A stretch of DNA of 64,000 bases from Dasania marina DSM 21967 (GTDB lineage Bacteria; Pseudomonadota; Gammaproteobacteria; Pseudomonadales; Dasaniaceae), in contig NZ_KB891576.1 in NCBI RefSeq assembly GCF_000373485.1, forward strand, positions 496,001 through 560,000, read 5' to 3'. The position numbers and the translations under genes were made by a program. Shown in pieces: positions 28,914-37,511 of this stretch. The notes under the pieces were generated by a model. The model was not told the DNA's origin and searched no databases. It was given only the letters and a program-made list of their open reading frames with translations. How positions within the stretch are numbered: position 1 is the stretch's first letter; every line of letters starts with the position of its first letter.

Positions 28914-31403
28914 TTAAAGCTCCCGTAACACTACTGCCGGAGGCACTGATATCACTTTTCGACAAGCATAAACACCAAAGCCGCCAACGGTAACAGCACT
29001 AAGCAAAGGCACAAAAAACCAAAGATAAAAATGAAACGTTACCGACTGCTTAAAAACTAGTGTTTGCAAAGCGATTAACAAGGCCTCACCGCCAATCACT
29101 GCTAGTAAACCTGCAAACAATCCCAAGACAGAAAACTCTACCCAAAGGCTTCCCATAATTAAACGTTTGCCACTGCCTAAAGCTCGTAACAAACCAGTCT
29201 CTTGTAAGCGCGTGTAAATGCTGGCGTTAACAGCCGCAGCCAACACAAAAAAACCACCCACTAACACCAGCCATAAAATTAACTCTATTACCCGGCTAAC
29301 TTGTTCAACAATACTTCTTATGCGCTCAATAATCCGATCAGCTTCGATCACCACAATAGTCGGGTAATCTCTAAGTAATTGGTTGAGTATGGTTTTTTTA
29401 TCGCTAGGTATATACAAGCTAGTCATAAAATTAGGGGTAAATTGATTAAGCGCACCCGGCGAAAATAAAAAATAGAAGTTAGGCCGCATGCTCTCCCAAT
29501 CTAAAGTTCTAATGCTGGCAACCTCTGCCTGCAACTTTAAACCCCCTATGCTAAAGCTTATTTTATCACCTAGTGTCAGCTGCATATCTTCGGCTACACT
29601 CTGCTCAACCGAAACACCCGCTAAACCCGATTGCGTGGGGCTTTGCCAGGCATCCCACCACTGCCCCTTTATTAATTTATTATCTGCAGAAAGACTCTCA
29701 GCCCAGCTTAAATTTAACTCCCGCTGTAAGGCATTGACTTCACTACGTAGCTGCTCACTAATAGGCTCATTATTCACTTCGGCTATGCGCCCCAAAACCA
29801 TAGGGTAAAACGGTTCTAGCTTAAATGACTGCTGTTTAAAAAAATGTTCTATCTGTTCACGATCCTGCATAGAGACATTGACAATAAAATGATTAGGCGC
29901 ATCAGCAGGGAGCTGCAACCGCCACTCATCAATCAAACTGGTACGTAAAGTTACTATCACCATCAGCAACATAAACGCACAGGCAAAGACAATAATCTGG
30001 GTTACACTTTGACCTTTATGCCTTTCTAAACTAGCCAAGGCCAAGCGCCAAATACTCCCGGCCTTCATGCCTAACTTGCGGCCCGTTTTAAGAAAAACTA
30101 CCGACATCACTGCAGAAGTACTGATTAAAACCGCCAAACCTGCAACAACGGCCAAGGTCAACGTGATACTGCGACTATAAGCAAATACGAGTAATACGAT
30201 GGCGCACAAGCCGGCTAAACCACGAGCCCATAACTGAACTGTGTTCACAGGCATCTCGCGCCTCAGCACCTTCAATGGCGAAACTGTCGGTAAATGCCAA
30301 AGGGGCGGCAACGCAAAAAACAATAAACAAATAAAACCGGTAGAAACGCCGGTAGCATAACTCCATAGATTGGCCTCTAACAACTCCACCTTAAATAAGC
30401 TGATAATCGAAGAGGCGATAATTTCTTGCAGTACATTGCCAATAAATAAACCAATCACCGAAGCAATAATAGCCAACGCAGCCATTTGCATAAAATAAAG
30501 TTTTCTAATCTTCCAGGCGCTAGCACCTAAGCTTTTTAACAAGGCAACTTGATCAACATGGCGTTCAGAAAACTGCTGGGCAGAAATAGCAATGGCAACA
30601 CTGGCTAACAACATCGCAATCATGCCTGCTAGTAATAAAAAATTACCGCCTCTATCTAGAGTAGAATTTATATTCTGCTGTGAATCACGAACATTGCGCA
30701 ATCGATAATGCTCACCCAACAAGGGCAACAGTTCTTTTTCAAAGTCTGCGATATCTTGAGCCTCGCCAGCCAACAACCACCGATAGCTAATACGGCTGCC
30801 GGGAAGAACAACCTCGGTAGCAGCTAGGTCAGCAACATTCATCAACACCCGCGGCCCCATCACCGAAAAACCACTGGTTTGATCGGGTTCTCGAACAACA
30901 ACGCTTGTTACTCGAAAATCAGATTCACCTACCGCCAAGAAATCGCCTAGCTGAATACCCAATAAGGCTAATAACCTTGAGTCCACCCAAACTTCACCCT
31001 GAGCAGGCACCTTATCAGTAACCACCACGTCCTCGTTACTGGCGAATGCTGTTGCGCTAACCTCCAAACGGCCTCTTAGGGGGTATTTTTCACTCACGGC
31101 TTTAACCGCAGCCAGATGCATTTCATCGCCCGCAAAAACCATGGAACTAAATGAAACCACCTTTGCCTGCTGTAAACCATATTGCTCAGGCATAGCGAGC
31201 CAAGCTGAAGGAATATCAAAGCGGCCACTAACCACTCGGTCTGCAGCCAGAAAGCTATTGCTCTGGCGCTCTAGCGATAACTCCATACGGTTAGCAAAAA
31301 CAGTTATGGCCGTTACCACTGCCACAGCCAAAATCAGCGCTCCAGAAAGAATCTTTACCTCGCCGCCACGCCAATTGCGCAGTAATAAACGCATAGCAAG
31401 CAT
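28914..31403 (-). CDS. ybbP: ABC transporter permease, FtsX-like (YbbP)
   Basis: 829 residues. Architecture is that of the YbbP family: an N-terminal transmembrane helix (LSGALILAVAVVTAITVFA), a large periplasmic domain, FtsX-like cores near residues 250-400 and again at 700-829, and additional helices in the middle. The ATG follows immediately after the ybbA stop (TAG then ATG), so the two are translationally coupled. With YbbA it forms a type VII-like ABC system; in E. coli the pair is next to tesA just as here. A role in lipid or lipoprotein-related envelope work is suggested, not proven. Confidence 0.92.
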   Translation of the reverse strand: MLAMRLLLRNWRGGEVKILSGALILAVAVVTAITVFANRMELSLERQSNSFLAADRVVSGRFDIPSAWLAMPEQYGLQQAKVVSFSSMVFAGDEMHLAAVKAVSEKYPLRGRLEVSATAFASNEDVVVTDKVPAQGEVWVDSRLLALLGIQLGDFLAVGESDFRVTSVVVREPDQTSGFSVMGPRVLMNVADLAATEVVLPGSRISYRWLLAGEAQDIADFEKELLPLLGEHYRLRNVRDSQQNINSTLDRGGNFLLLAGMIAMLLASVAIAISAQQFSERHVDQVALLKSLGASAWKIRKLYFMQMAALAIIASVIGLFIGNVLQEIIASSIISLFKVELLEANLWSYATGVSTGFICLLFFALPPLWHLPTVSPLKVLRREMPVNTVQLWARGLAGLCAIVLLVFAYSRSITLTLAVVAGLAVLISTSAVMSVVFLKTGRKLGMKAGSIWRLALASLERHKGQSVTQIIVFACAFMLLMVIVTLRTSLIDEWRLQLPADAPNHFIVNVSMQDREQIEHFFKQQSFKLEPFYPMVLGRIAEVNNEPISEQLRSEVNALQRELNLSWAESLSADNKLIKGQWWDAWQSPTQSGLAGVSVEQSVAEDMQLTLGDKISFSIGGLKLQAEVASIRTLDWESMRPNFYFLFSPGALNQFTPNFMTSLYIPSDKKTILNQLLRDYPTIVVIEADRIIERIRSIVEQVSRVIELILWLVLVGGFFVLAAAVNASIYTRLQETGLLRALGSGKRLIMGSLWVEFSVLGLFAGLLAVIGGEALLIALQTLVFKQSVTFHFYLWFFVPLLSAVTVGGFGVYACRKVISVPPAVVLREL

Positions 31404-32102
31404 CTACACGTTCTCCGTAGCAGTATCAACGGATAAGCTAGAACTAACGACACGCCCTGCATCTAGTTGCAGCGTATACTGGCAGCGCTGTGCCAAGCGC
31501 TGTTCATGAGTTACTAGTACCAAGGTGGTATCATTCAGCTCGTTTAAACCAAATAATAAATCAATCACCTTGGCACCCGTTACGCTATCCAAATTACCCG
31601 TTGGTTCATCGGCAAATAACACTTTAGGCTCGCTGGCAAACGCTCGTGCAATAGCTACACGCTGCTGCTCTCCGCCCGATAATTGCTTAGGGTTATGATG
31701 CAAGCGATGCGACAAACCGACACGCTGCAAATACATTTCGGCCTTCTCTTTTGCATCCGCTACCCCGTGCAGCTCTAATGGCATCATCACGTTTTCCAAG
31801 GCATTTAAGCCCGGCAATAACTGGAATGACTGAAAAACAAAGCCCACTGATGTTGCCCGTACTCTGGCACGCCCCTCTTCATTCATAGTAGACAAGTTAT
31901 TCCCCGCCAAAATAACCTCACCCGAGGTTGGCACATCAAGCCCCGCCAGAATACCCAGCAATGTTGATTTACCTGAACCCGAGGCTCCCACAATCGCTAA
32001 ACTATCACCTTTATTTAACGCCAATGACACTTGAGATAAAATAGTTAATTCGCCATCGAGTGTCGGGACGGATTTAGTTAACTGACGTGCTGCTAATATC
32101 AT
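31404..32102 (-). CDS. ybbA: ABC transporter ATP-binding protein (YbbA)
   Basis: 232 residues, LolD/MacB-type ATPase. Walker [10 protein letters not shown] (residues 39-47), signature LSGGEQQR, Walker [13 protein letters not shown] and the switch histidine in LVLVTHEQR are all intact. It is first in the ybbA-ybbP unit and divergent from tesA across 243 bp, conserved synteny in Gammaproteobacteria. It should energise YbbP at the inner membrane. Confidence 0.94.
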   Translation of the reverse strand: MILAARQLTKSVPTLDGELTILSQVSLALNKGDSLAIVGASGSGKSTLLGILAGLDVPTSGEVILAGNNLSTMNEEGRARVRATSVGFVFQSFQLLPGLNALENVMMPLELHGVADAKEKAEMYLQRVGLSHRLHHNPKQLSGGEQQRVAIARAFASEPKVLFADEPTGNLDSVTGAKVIDLLFGLNELNDTTLVLVTHEQRLAQRCQYTLQLDAGRVVSSSLSVDTATENV

Positions 32103-32345
32103 GTTCTTTATGCCGTGTTTTATGGGTAATTAGTTACAAGCCGATATGATTGAATGGCCACTATAAAAGAATATTATCTAGACACTGCTAGCCAAAAAAC
32201 GTTCATAAAACATCTTTTATAAAACATCGTTCGATAAATACTGACTCATCCGATAAGATACCTATAGTGCACCGGAAGATATTAGCATTTTCGCAACTAA
32301 ATAACTTTTTATCTATTAGCTCTATTAACAATACGAGTACATTTT

Positions 32346-32987
32346 TTGGATATTAAATCAGCATCATCAAAATCAACTTTGGCATTTATATTGATAATCG
32401 CTGGGCTGGTAACAAGCCTTGCCCACGCAAACGATGACAAGCAGCCAACCTTGCTAGTGTTAGGTGATAGCCTGAGCGCCGGCTATGGCTTCGATGCCAG
32501 TAAAGGCTGGGTACAATTACTACAGCAACGCATCACTAAAGAACATTTAGCCTATCGCGTTGTTAATGGCAGCGTTAGTGGCAACACCACGGGGGATGGC
32601 TTAACTCGGCTACCGGCCCTAATAAAGCGCCATCAACCGGCTATTATCATTATAGCCTTGGGGGCTAATGATGGCTTGCGAGGCTACTCAATAAAAAGCA
32701 TGCAAAAGAATCTCGTTGCCATTATTAAAAAATCTAGAGAATCTGGCGCCAAAACACTCATCACTCATATGGAAATACCGCCAAACTATGGTCGGCGCTA
32801 TACCGAAAAATTTAAAAATAGCTTTGCCACAATCGCCGCACAAGAAAACGTGAACACCTTGCCATTTTTTCTTTACCAGCTGGTAAGCAATCCACAATTA
32901 ATGCTAGCCGACGGCATACATCCTAACGCCAAGGCACAAGACCTTATTCTTGAAACACTGTGGCCGTCAATAAGAGAGCTTTTGTAA
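32346..32987 (+). CDS. tesA: Arylesterase / lysophospholipase, GDSL family (TesA)
   Basis: 213 residues, an SGNH/GDSL hydrolase of the TesA group: thioesterase, lysophospholipase and arylesterase activity in the periplasm. A signal peptide ends at AHA (residue 28). Catalytic Ser42 lies in GDSLSAGYG, the oxyanion Gly and Asn in NGSVSG and GANDG, and Asp189/His192 in DGIHPN. The start is TTG at 32346; no ATG precedes the signal sequence in frame, and no strong ribosome-binding site is visible. Divergent from ybbA, as in E. coli. Confidence 0.94.
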   Translation: MDIKSASSKSTLAFILIIAGLVTSLAHANDDKQPTLLVLGDSLSAGYGFDASKGWVQLLQQRITKEHLAYRVVNGSVSGNTTGDGLTRLPALIKRHQPAIIIIALGANDGLRGYSIKSMQKNLVAIIKKSRESGAKTLITHMEIPPNYGRRYTEKFKNSFATIAAQENVNTLPFFLYQLVSNPQLMLADGIHPNAKAQDLILETLWPSIRELL

Positions 32988-33021
32988 AGCCTGATCAAGG
33001 TGATCGAGGGGGAAGAGTCAT

Positions 33022-33091
33022 TGAAAAACTAACCTCAACTAATAACCTTCGCTCTACTCACCACAAAACCGACTACGACCCCTCGGGAGGT
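33022..33091 (+). repeat. Degenerate third copy of the repeat head
   Basis: The segment GAAAAACTAACCTCAACTAA, followed by TAACC, a C-rich stretch and CACAAAACCGACTACGA, aligns with the starts of the two long repeats at 33321 and 35231. Its 3' end supplies the GGGAGG ribosome-binding site of the Trp-rich small protein. Confidence 0.65.
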
Positions 33092-33095
33092 TTAT

Positions 33096-33314
33096 ATGAA
33101 CACCATCAACCCAAAAAAATTACTTAACAGTAAGTGGACAGCCGTTAAACCTACGAACAAAGAAAAACACTTCATCGTGACTGAAGTTGAATACGATGAA
33201 AATGGTACTGTTATTGTTTGTGCTATCGAAGCTGTCATGTCAAAACGACCTTTTCCTATAAATTGGCATGATTTAAAAAATGACGATGTTTGGCTGCATG
33301 GCTGGAAACAATAG
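33096..33314 (+). CDS. Small Trp-rich protein (TIGR02450/DUF2389 family)
   Basis: 72 residues. The family pattern is clear: N-terminal NPKKLLNSKWTAV, then KHFIVTEVE, the central EAVMSKRPFPINWHDLK and C-terminal WLHGWKQ. Such proteins are widespread in Gammaproteobacteria and cyanobacteria and have no known function. A GGGAGG site lies upstream, inside a copy of the local repeat. It is probably a cytoplasmic monomeric protein. Confidence 0.88.
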   Translation: MNTINPKKLLNSKWTAVKPTNKEKHFIVTEVEYDENGTVIVCAIEAVMSKRPFPINWHDLKNDDVWLHGWKQ

Positions 33315-33320
33315 CGCTGT

Positions 33321-33900
33321 TAAAAAAGTAACCACCACTAATAACACCCTCCCCCACAACAAAACCAACTACGAAGCACCCAAACTCCCCCTGGAAGTCG
33401 CCGAGCAACGGAGATTTTTAACGGGACGACCGTTAATTGTGAGTAGCGCAGGCTTACTTATAAATAAAAGGCGCGTAGCCGACGACGACAAATTGGCAGG
33501 ATAGCCAATTTGCACAGCAGAAAGTGCTGCCTTTAGGTGAGGCACATGGATGTGCCGAATGAAGTAGGGGTGCCCTTTGGGGTTAAGGGGCCTTTGATTC
33601 AAAAATGCTATTGCATTTTTTCACCCTTCGGGCGCCTTTAGAAAAAAGGCGTTAGCATGCCCCGCGAAGCGCTTTGGGTACCAAATTGCGGTGCAATTTG
33701 TGGGCACGCAAAGGCCCCTTAACGCCCGGCAAGGCGAAACAAATGCCAAGGAATAAATCTATAAACAAGAAGAAACAAAATCCCATGGATTCCGGCCTGC
33801 GTCGGAAGAGCCTACCCCATAAGCAAAGCGAGAGCCTTGGGTATAACTAAGCAAGACTGGCCCATAGATGCCGGATCAAGTCCGGCAAGACTAATAGCAC
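33321..33900 (+). repeat. Long hairpin-rich intergenic repeat, copy A
   Basis: A composite repeat of about 580 bp. The head (TAACCACCACTAATAACACC, then a CCAACTACGAAGCACCCA-type block and TGGAAGTCGCCGAGCAACGG) is shared with copy B at 35231. The middle holds a string of hairpins: TTAACGG-GACGA-CCGTTAA, AAATTGGC-AGGATA-GCCAATTT, CAGCA-GAAAG-TGCTG and GGCACA-TGGA-TGTGCC. Next comes GGGGTGCCCTTTGG, shared with B. The tail has ATGGATTCCGGC and GCCTACCCCATAAGCAAAGC units, also shared. A short open frame here (33280-33504) is not a convincing gene. No transposase is seen. Confidence 0.75.
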
Positions 33901-33914
33901 CAAAAGGCTAACAA

Positions 33915-35003
33915 TTACTTATTCCAATGGGTTTTATTTTCCTTACCCGTACGTCTAGCCCGCGCTTCAGCCAATACACAAAACTGCTCAAAGGCGATAC
34001 CCGCAGCCAAACAGGCCGACATACCGGTGGGGTCGTAAGGCGGGCTTAGCTCCATTAGATCTGCACCCACTACGTCCATGCCTCTGGTGCCGCGTATGAT
34101 GTCGCGTACTTCTATACCGCTTAAACCAAAAGGCTCGGGCAAGGTGGTGCCGGGCATGCAGCTGCAGTCAAACACATCGGTATCTATAGACAGGTACACA
34201 GGGCTATCGCCTATGACTTTTTTGACCTGTTCCATCACCCAAGGAACGCCTTTTTCTTGTACATCGTCGGCATAGATAACTGTCATACCTGATTTGTGTG
34301 AGAAGTCAGCACGGGGTACACCGCGGCCGCGTAGGCCTATTTGTATAGTTTTTTCGGGGTCAATAAAACCATCTACCGCCGCTACCTGAAACAAGGTGGC
34401 ATCGGATACGCGGGTGCCGCCAAAGTTGGTGGCGGTATCGGCGTGGGCATCTAAATGGATTAGCGCTAAAGGCTCAGCACCATTATTCGATAAGCCTTTT
34501 AAGATGGGATAGGTGCAAGTGTGCTCGCCGCCTATGGTTAAAGGCACGACATTATTGGCCTTAAAATCTAGGTACACTTTTTCAAAAGCATTAAGCCACG
34601 ACGCTAAGTTATAGGCATCTTCTTTGGGCTCTATGTCGCCGTAGTCAATGACATTACAAATTTCAAAGGGGCATATTTTGGTGGCGTAATGCACCATGTT
34701 TCTATCCAGCGACCAATAGCGTACCGCCTCTGGCCCTTTGCGGGTACCGGGGCGCGGGTTGGGCACACCTAAATCACAGGGCGTGCCTACTAAGGCAATA
34801 TCCACACCGCTTAAATCGCGAGAGTGCGGCGCCCTAAACATACCTAGAGTATTAAAGTTATTACTAACCGTCTCTACCCCTTCCGCTATGGTGCGCTCAA
34901 AAAAAGGCACAAAGGCGGGATCGGCATTTTCATACAGGCTTTTATTGGATAACGCTTGCAGCGCTAGTAAACGCTCTTGCGGCATAGGCTTATTGGCAGA
35001 CAT
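33915..35003 (-). CDS. speB: Ureohydrolase (agmatinase/arginase family)
   Basis: 362 residues from ATG 35003, which has a strong GAGGAG site; a GTG at 35021 only adds six residues that overlap that site. It would hydrolyse a guanidino compound such as agmatine, guanidinobutyrate or guanidinopropionate to urea plus an amine. Binuclear metal ligands are in place: His in GGEHTCTY, DAHAD in IHLDAHADT, and both Asp in SIDTDVFD. The usual GGDHS reads GGEHT, and the loop after the last ligand is CSCMPGTTLPEPFG instead of the common PAFAPGTGTPEPGG, so it is a diverged subgroup and the substrate is uncertain. The gene is flanked by long direct repeats. Confidence 0.88.
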   Translation of the reverse strand: MSANKPMPQERLLALQALSNKSLYENADPAFVPFFERTIAEGVETVSNNFNTLGMFRAPHSRDLSGVDIALVGTPCDLGVPNPRPGTRKGPEAVRYWSLDRNMVHYATKICPFEICNVIDYGDIEPKEDAYNLASWLNAFEKVYLDFKANNVVPLTIGGEHTCTYPILKGLSNNGAEPLALIHLDAHADTATNFGGTRVSDATLFQVAAVDGFIDPEKTIQIGLRGRGVPRADFSHKSGMTVIYADDVQEKGVPWVMEQVKKVIGDSPVYLSIDTDVFDCSCMPGTTLPEPFGLSGIEVRDIIRGTRGMDVVGADLMELSPPYDPTGMSACLAAGIAFEQFCVLAEARARRTGKENKTHWNK

Positions 35004-35230
35004 GCTTAACTCCTCAGTCACACGGTGGATTAGGGCTAGGGTTGTAACTCACAAACAATCACTAACTCATTGCATAGTAGCGCGTTGTTTAGCAATAAAT
35101 AATCAACTTAAACTGACAACAAACAAGAGAAAAACTAGCCAATAATACCGCCAATCGCCTAGCTCCCCTCGCCTCTTGCAAGAGTATGTGCAAGCCTTGT
35201 TATTGCAGGAAGACCAGGAAATCAGTGTCA
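35004..35230. other. Region upstream of the ureohydrolase gene
   Basis: This stretch holds the promoter side of the ureohydrolase gene. A short plus-strand frame here (SPRLLQEYVQALLLQEDQE, ending near 35240) looks like a possible gene tail, but nothing upstream or a family match supports it. No operator was identified. Confidence 0.3.
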
Positions 35231-35720
35231 TTAAGAAGTAACCATAACTAATAACACCCCCCCGTCCCCACCACAAAGACCAACTACGAAGCACCCATAT
35301 TCCCCTTGGAAGTCGCCGAGCAACGGAGAAAAATAACGGCGCGAAGCAGCGAGCACTGTCCGAGCAAAAAACGATTGAGTATCGTTTTTTGTGAGTTGCG
35401 CAGCCGCCGTTACTTTTTTGAGTAGCACAGGGTATCGGCGTAGCCGACGGCGGACTAGGGGTGCCCTTTTCTTTGGTTAGCTTTCTTTTGGGCAAACAAA
35501 AGAAAGTAACCCGCCCAGCAGGGCGGAAAAGATGCCAAGTACAACCCCATAAATAGGAGCATCAAAAAACCATGGATTCCGGCGTTCGCCGGAAGGGCCT
35601 GCCCCATGAGCAAAGCGAGTGCCTTGGGTATGACCAAGATCAGATTGACCCATGAATTCCAAATCAAGTCCGACAGAGCCTGCCCCATAAGCAAAGCGAA
35701 TGCCCTGGGTAAGACGGAGT
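35231..35720 (+). repeat. Long hairpin-rich intergenic repeat, copy B
   Basis: About 490 bp in the same orientation as copy A. It shares the head (GTAACCATAACTAATAACACC-like, CCAACTACGAAGCACCCAT, TGGAAGTCGCCGAGCAACGG), the CGTAGCCGACG and AGGGGTGCCCTTT blocks and the GGATTCCGGC tail. Its middle hairpins have different bases: AAAAAACGAT-TGAGT-ATCGTTTTTT where A has the CCGTTAA stem, and GGTTAGCTTTCTTTTG paired with CAAAAGAAAGTAACC. The tail repeats GCCTGCCCCATRAGCAAAGC twice (near 35597 and 35678). Confidence 0.75.
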
Positions 35721-35725
35721 CAAAC

Positions 35726-37354
35726 CTAATCCAACACCACCCCCGCCTCTCGCAAAATCTCCTGCAAGCCTTGCAACTGCGGATACCGCCGCCAACGCTG
35801 CAACGAACTTTGATACATTTTTTGCCTCACCTGCACCGAGCTAGCCGTGGCCACCCCACTATCACTACGGTGAAAATCCAAGCAAGCTGGCTGCCAAGGC
35901 AATTCACAAAAGGCCAATAGCTTTTTGCTTTCCTGCTCTTGATGCTGCACTAGCTGTTCGTAGTGTAGGTTGTAAATACGCTGGGGCATTAGGGTTTGCC
36001 AGTGCTGCATGAGGTCGTGGTATAGCAGATAAAAATGCGCGGTATCTTCTAGGTTATAGGAGTAAGAATACATAGCGCCAAACAGCTGTTTAAAATTACT
36101 CCAGCAGGTATCCATGGGGTTGCGTTGTACATGAATAAATTTTGCTTTGGGCAAAGCTTTGGCGATTAAGCCTAGGTATAAAAAGTTTAAGGGCAGCTTA
36201 TCGGTAAAGCGTGCAGTGTTGCCGGTGCGCGGCCTGGTGCTTGCTATATAGTGCTTACCCAACTCACTGGCATCTAAAGCCTGCGCCGCGTTAATTGCCG
36301 CTGGGCTTAATACACTGTCGGGATTCACCGACGCCGCCTGTGGGTTTAGCAAGGCAGTGATGGCCATAGGGAATTGGCGCAACTCACCGGCCGCGAACAC
36401 CTCACTATGGGCGCCTATGATGCGCTCCACCAAGGTGGTGCCGGTGCGTGGCATGCCTATGATAAAAATAGGCTCGGCATTGTCATAGCCCGCAGCCGTT
36501 TCAAGGTTTGAGCTGCTGTGTTTGATAGCGGAAAATAATTGCTCTGTGGCCGCTCTATCATAGGGCAAGACTTTGCGGCGCATGGCCGCGCCTAATTGAA
36601 AGTGCTGGTAGGCCTGTGGCCACTGCGCCAAGTCTTCATGCTGTTTGGCTAGGGCATAGTGTAAGTAGCAGCTATCCATGGCGGCTAGTTTTGCGTTTTT
36701 ATTTCGACCTGACTGCTGCGCTAACTGCAGCTCTAATTCGGCTTGCATATTGTCTTCAGGTTGAACGCTAAGCAAGCCGCTCAAACTCCACAGCGCTTTA
36801 CTAAAGTTAGGTTTAATTGCGATGGCAGCGCGCAAGTGTTGCGCCGCTGCACTTAACTCACCGCACACTCTTTCAGTGCTGGCGAGGTTATATAAAAACT
36901 GGGGGTTATTGGGCTGCTGCTCACAGGCTTTAGCAAATAAGGGCAACGCTAGTGCGTGTTCATCCAAGGTGGACAGCACCACCCCCAAGATATCCTGCGA
37001 CCAGGCATCCTTAACTCCCAGCGTGAGAGTTTTCTCAGCCTCTAACAAGGCCTGGCTAAAATTACCTAGCTTTAATAATAGGGCGCAACGTTGAGCGCGG
37101 TAATGCACACAGTTGGGTGCTAGTAATAAAGCTCGGGCGATTATTTGCAGGGCATCGCTAGTGCGATCTAGGCGTTGGTAAATGAGCGATAATAAAAACC
37201 AGGCATTATCAAACTGCGGGCATTGCGTTAGTAAAGCCTCCGCCAGTTGCTGCGCTTCGCTAATGCGGCCAGCTAGCATGGCCTGTTCGGCCTGCTGGTA
37301 TTGGCGTTTATGGCGATGGCTAATCGTTATAGTGCTATTTTGTTGATCACTCAT
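35726..37354 (-). CDS. TPR-containing sulfotransferase
   Basis: 542 residues. The N-terminal half (about residues 10-240) is tetratricopeptide repeats (AEQAMLAGRISEAQQLAEALL, then NAWFLLSLIYQRLDRTSDAL). The C-terminal half is a sulfotransferase domain: the 5'-phosphosulfate loop FIIGMPRTGTTLVERI near residue 295 and the 3'-phosphate-binding segment FIHVQRNPMDTCWSNF near residue 410. It uses PAPS to sulfate an unknown acceptor; no signal or TM segment is seen. A TonB receptor gene precedes it on the same strand with a hairpin at 37411-37457 between, a pairing common in marine Gammaproteobacteria and sphingomonads. Confidence 0.88.
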   Translation of the reverse strand: MSDQQNSTITISHRHKRQYQQAEQAMLAGRISEAQQLAEALLTQCPQFDNAWFLLSLIYQRLDRTSDALQIIARALLLAPNCVHYRAQRCALLLKLGNFSQALLEAEKTLTLGVKDAWSQDILGVVLSTLDEHALALPLFAKACEQQPNNPQFLYNLASTERVCGELSAAAQHLRAAIAIKPNFSKALWSLSGLLSVQPEDNMQAELELQLAQQSGRNKNAKLAAMDSCYLHYALAKQHEDLAQWPQAYQHFQLGAAMRRKVLPYDRAATEQLFSAIKHSSSNLETAAGYDNAEPIFIIGMPRTGTTLVERIIGAHSEVFAAGELRQFPMAITALLNPQAASVNPDSVLSPAAINAAQALDASELGKHYIASTRPRTGNTARFTDKLPLNFLYLGLIAKALPKAKFIHVQRNPMDTCWSNFKQLFGAMYSYSYNLEDTAHFYLLYHDLMQHWQTLMPQRIYNLHYEQLVQHQEQESKKLLAFCELPWQPACLDFHRSDSGVATASSVQVRQKMYQSSLQRWRRYPQLQGLQEILREAGVVLD

Positions 37355-37410
37355 AGTCTACTTTTTATCAGTGTTTGCCTGAGCATTAATCACTTAAGCA
37401 TAGAAGCAAA

Positions 37411-37457
37411 ACAGGGCAATAACAGCCAGTAAATCATTACCGCTATTATTGCCCTGT
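37411..37457 (-). other. Strong hairpin between the TonB receptor and sulfotransferase genes
   Basis: A perfect 12-bp inverted repeat, ACAGGGCAATAA and TTATTGCCCTGT, spans a 23-nt loop. It lacks a U-tract on the minus strand, so it may be an attenuator, mRNA-processing site or a leaky terminator. Confidence 0.6.
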
Positions 37458-37511
37458 AGCAGCATGGGCTATTGCTAGCACACGCTTGTTTTAACAGCCT
37501 AAGCTAGGCGC

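Noticed and set aside
33280-33504. Short plus-strand open frame in repeat copy A
   Set aside because: It lies within the repeat head and hairpins, has no family match, and the same DNA in copy B is not open in that frame.
35103-35495. Minus-strand open frame across repeat copy B
   Set aside because: It spans the repeat and has low-complexity, Gly/Trp-rich residues with no ribosome-binding site.
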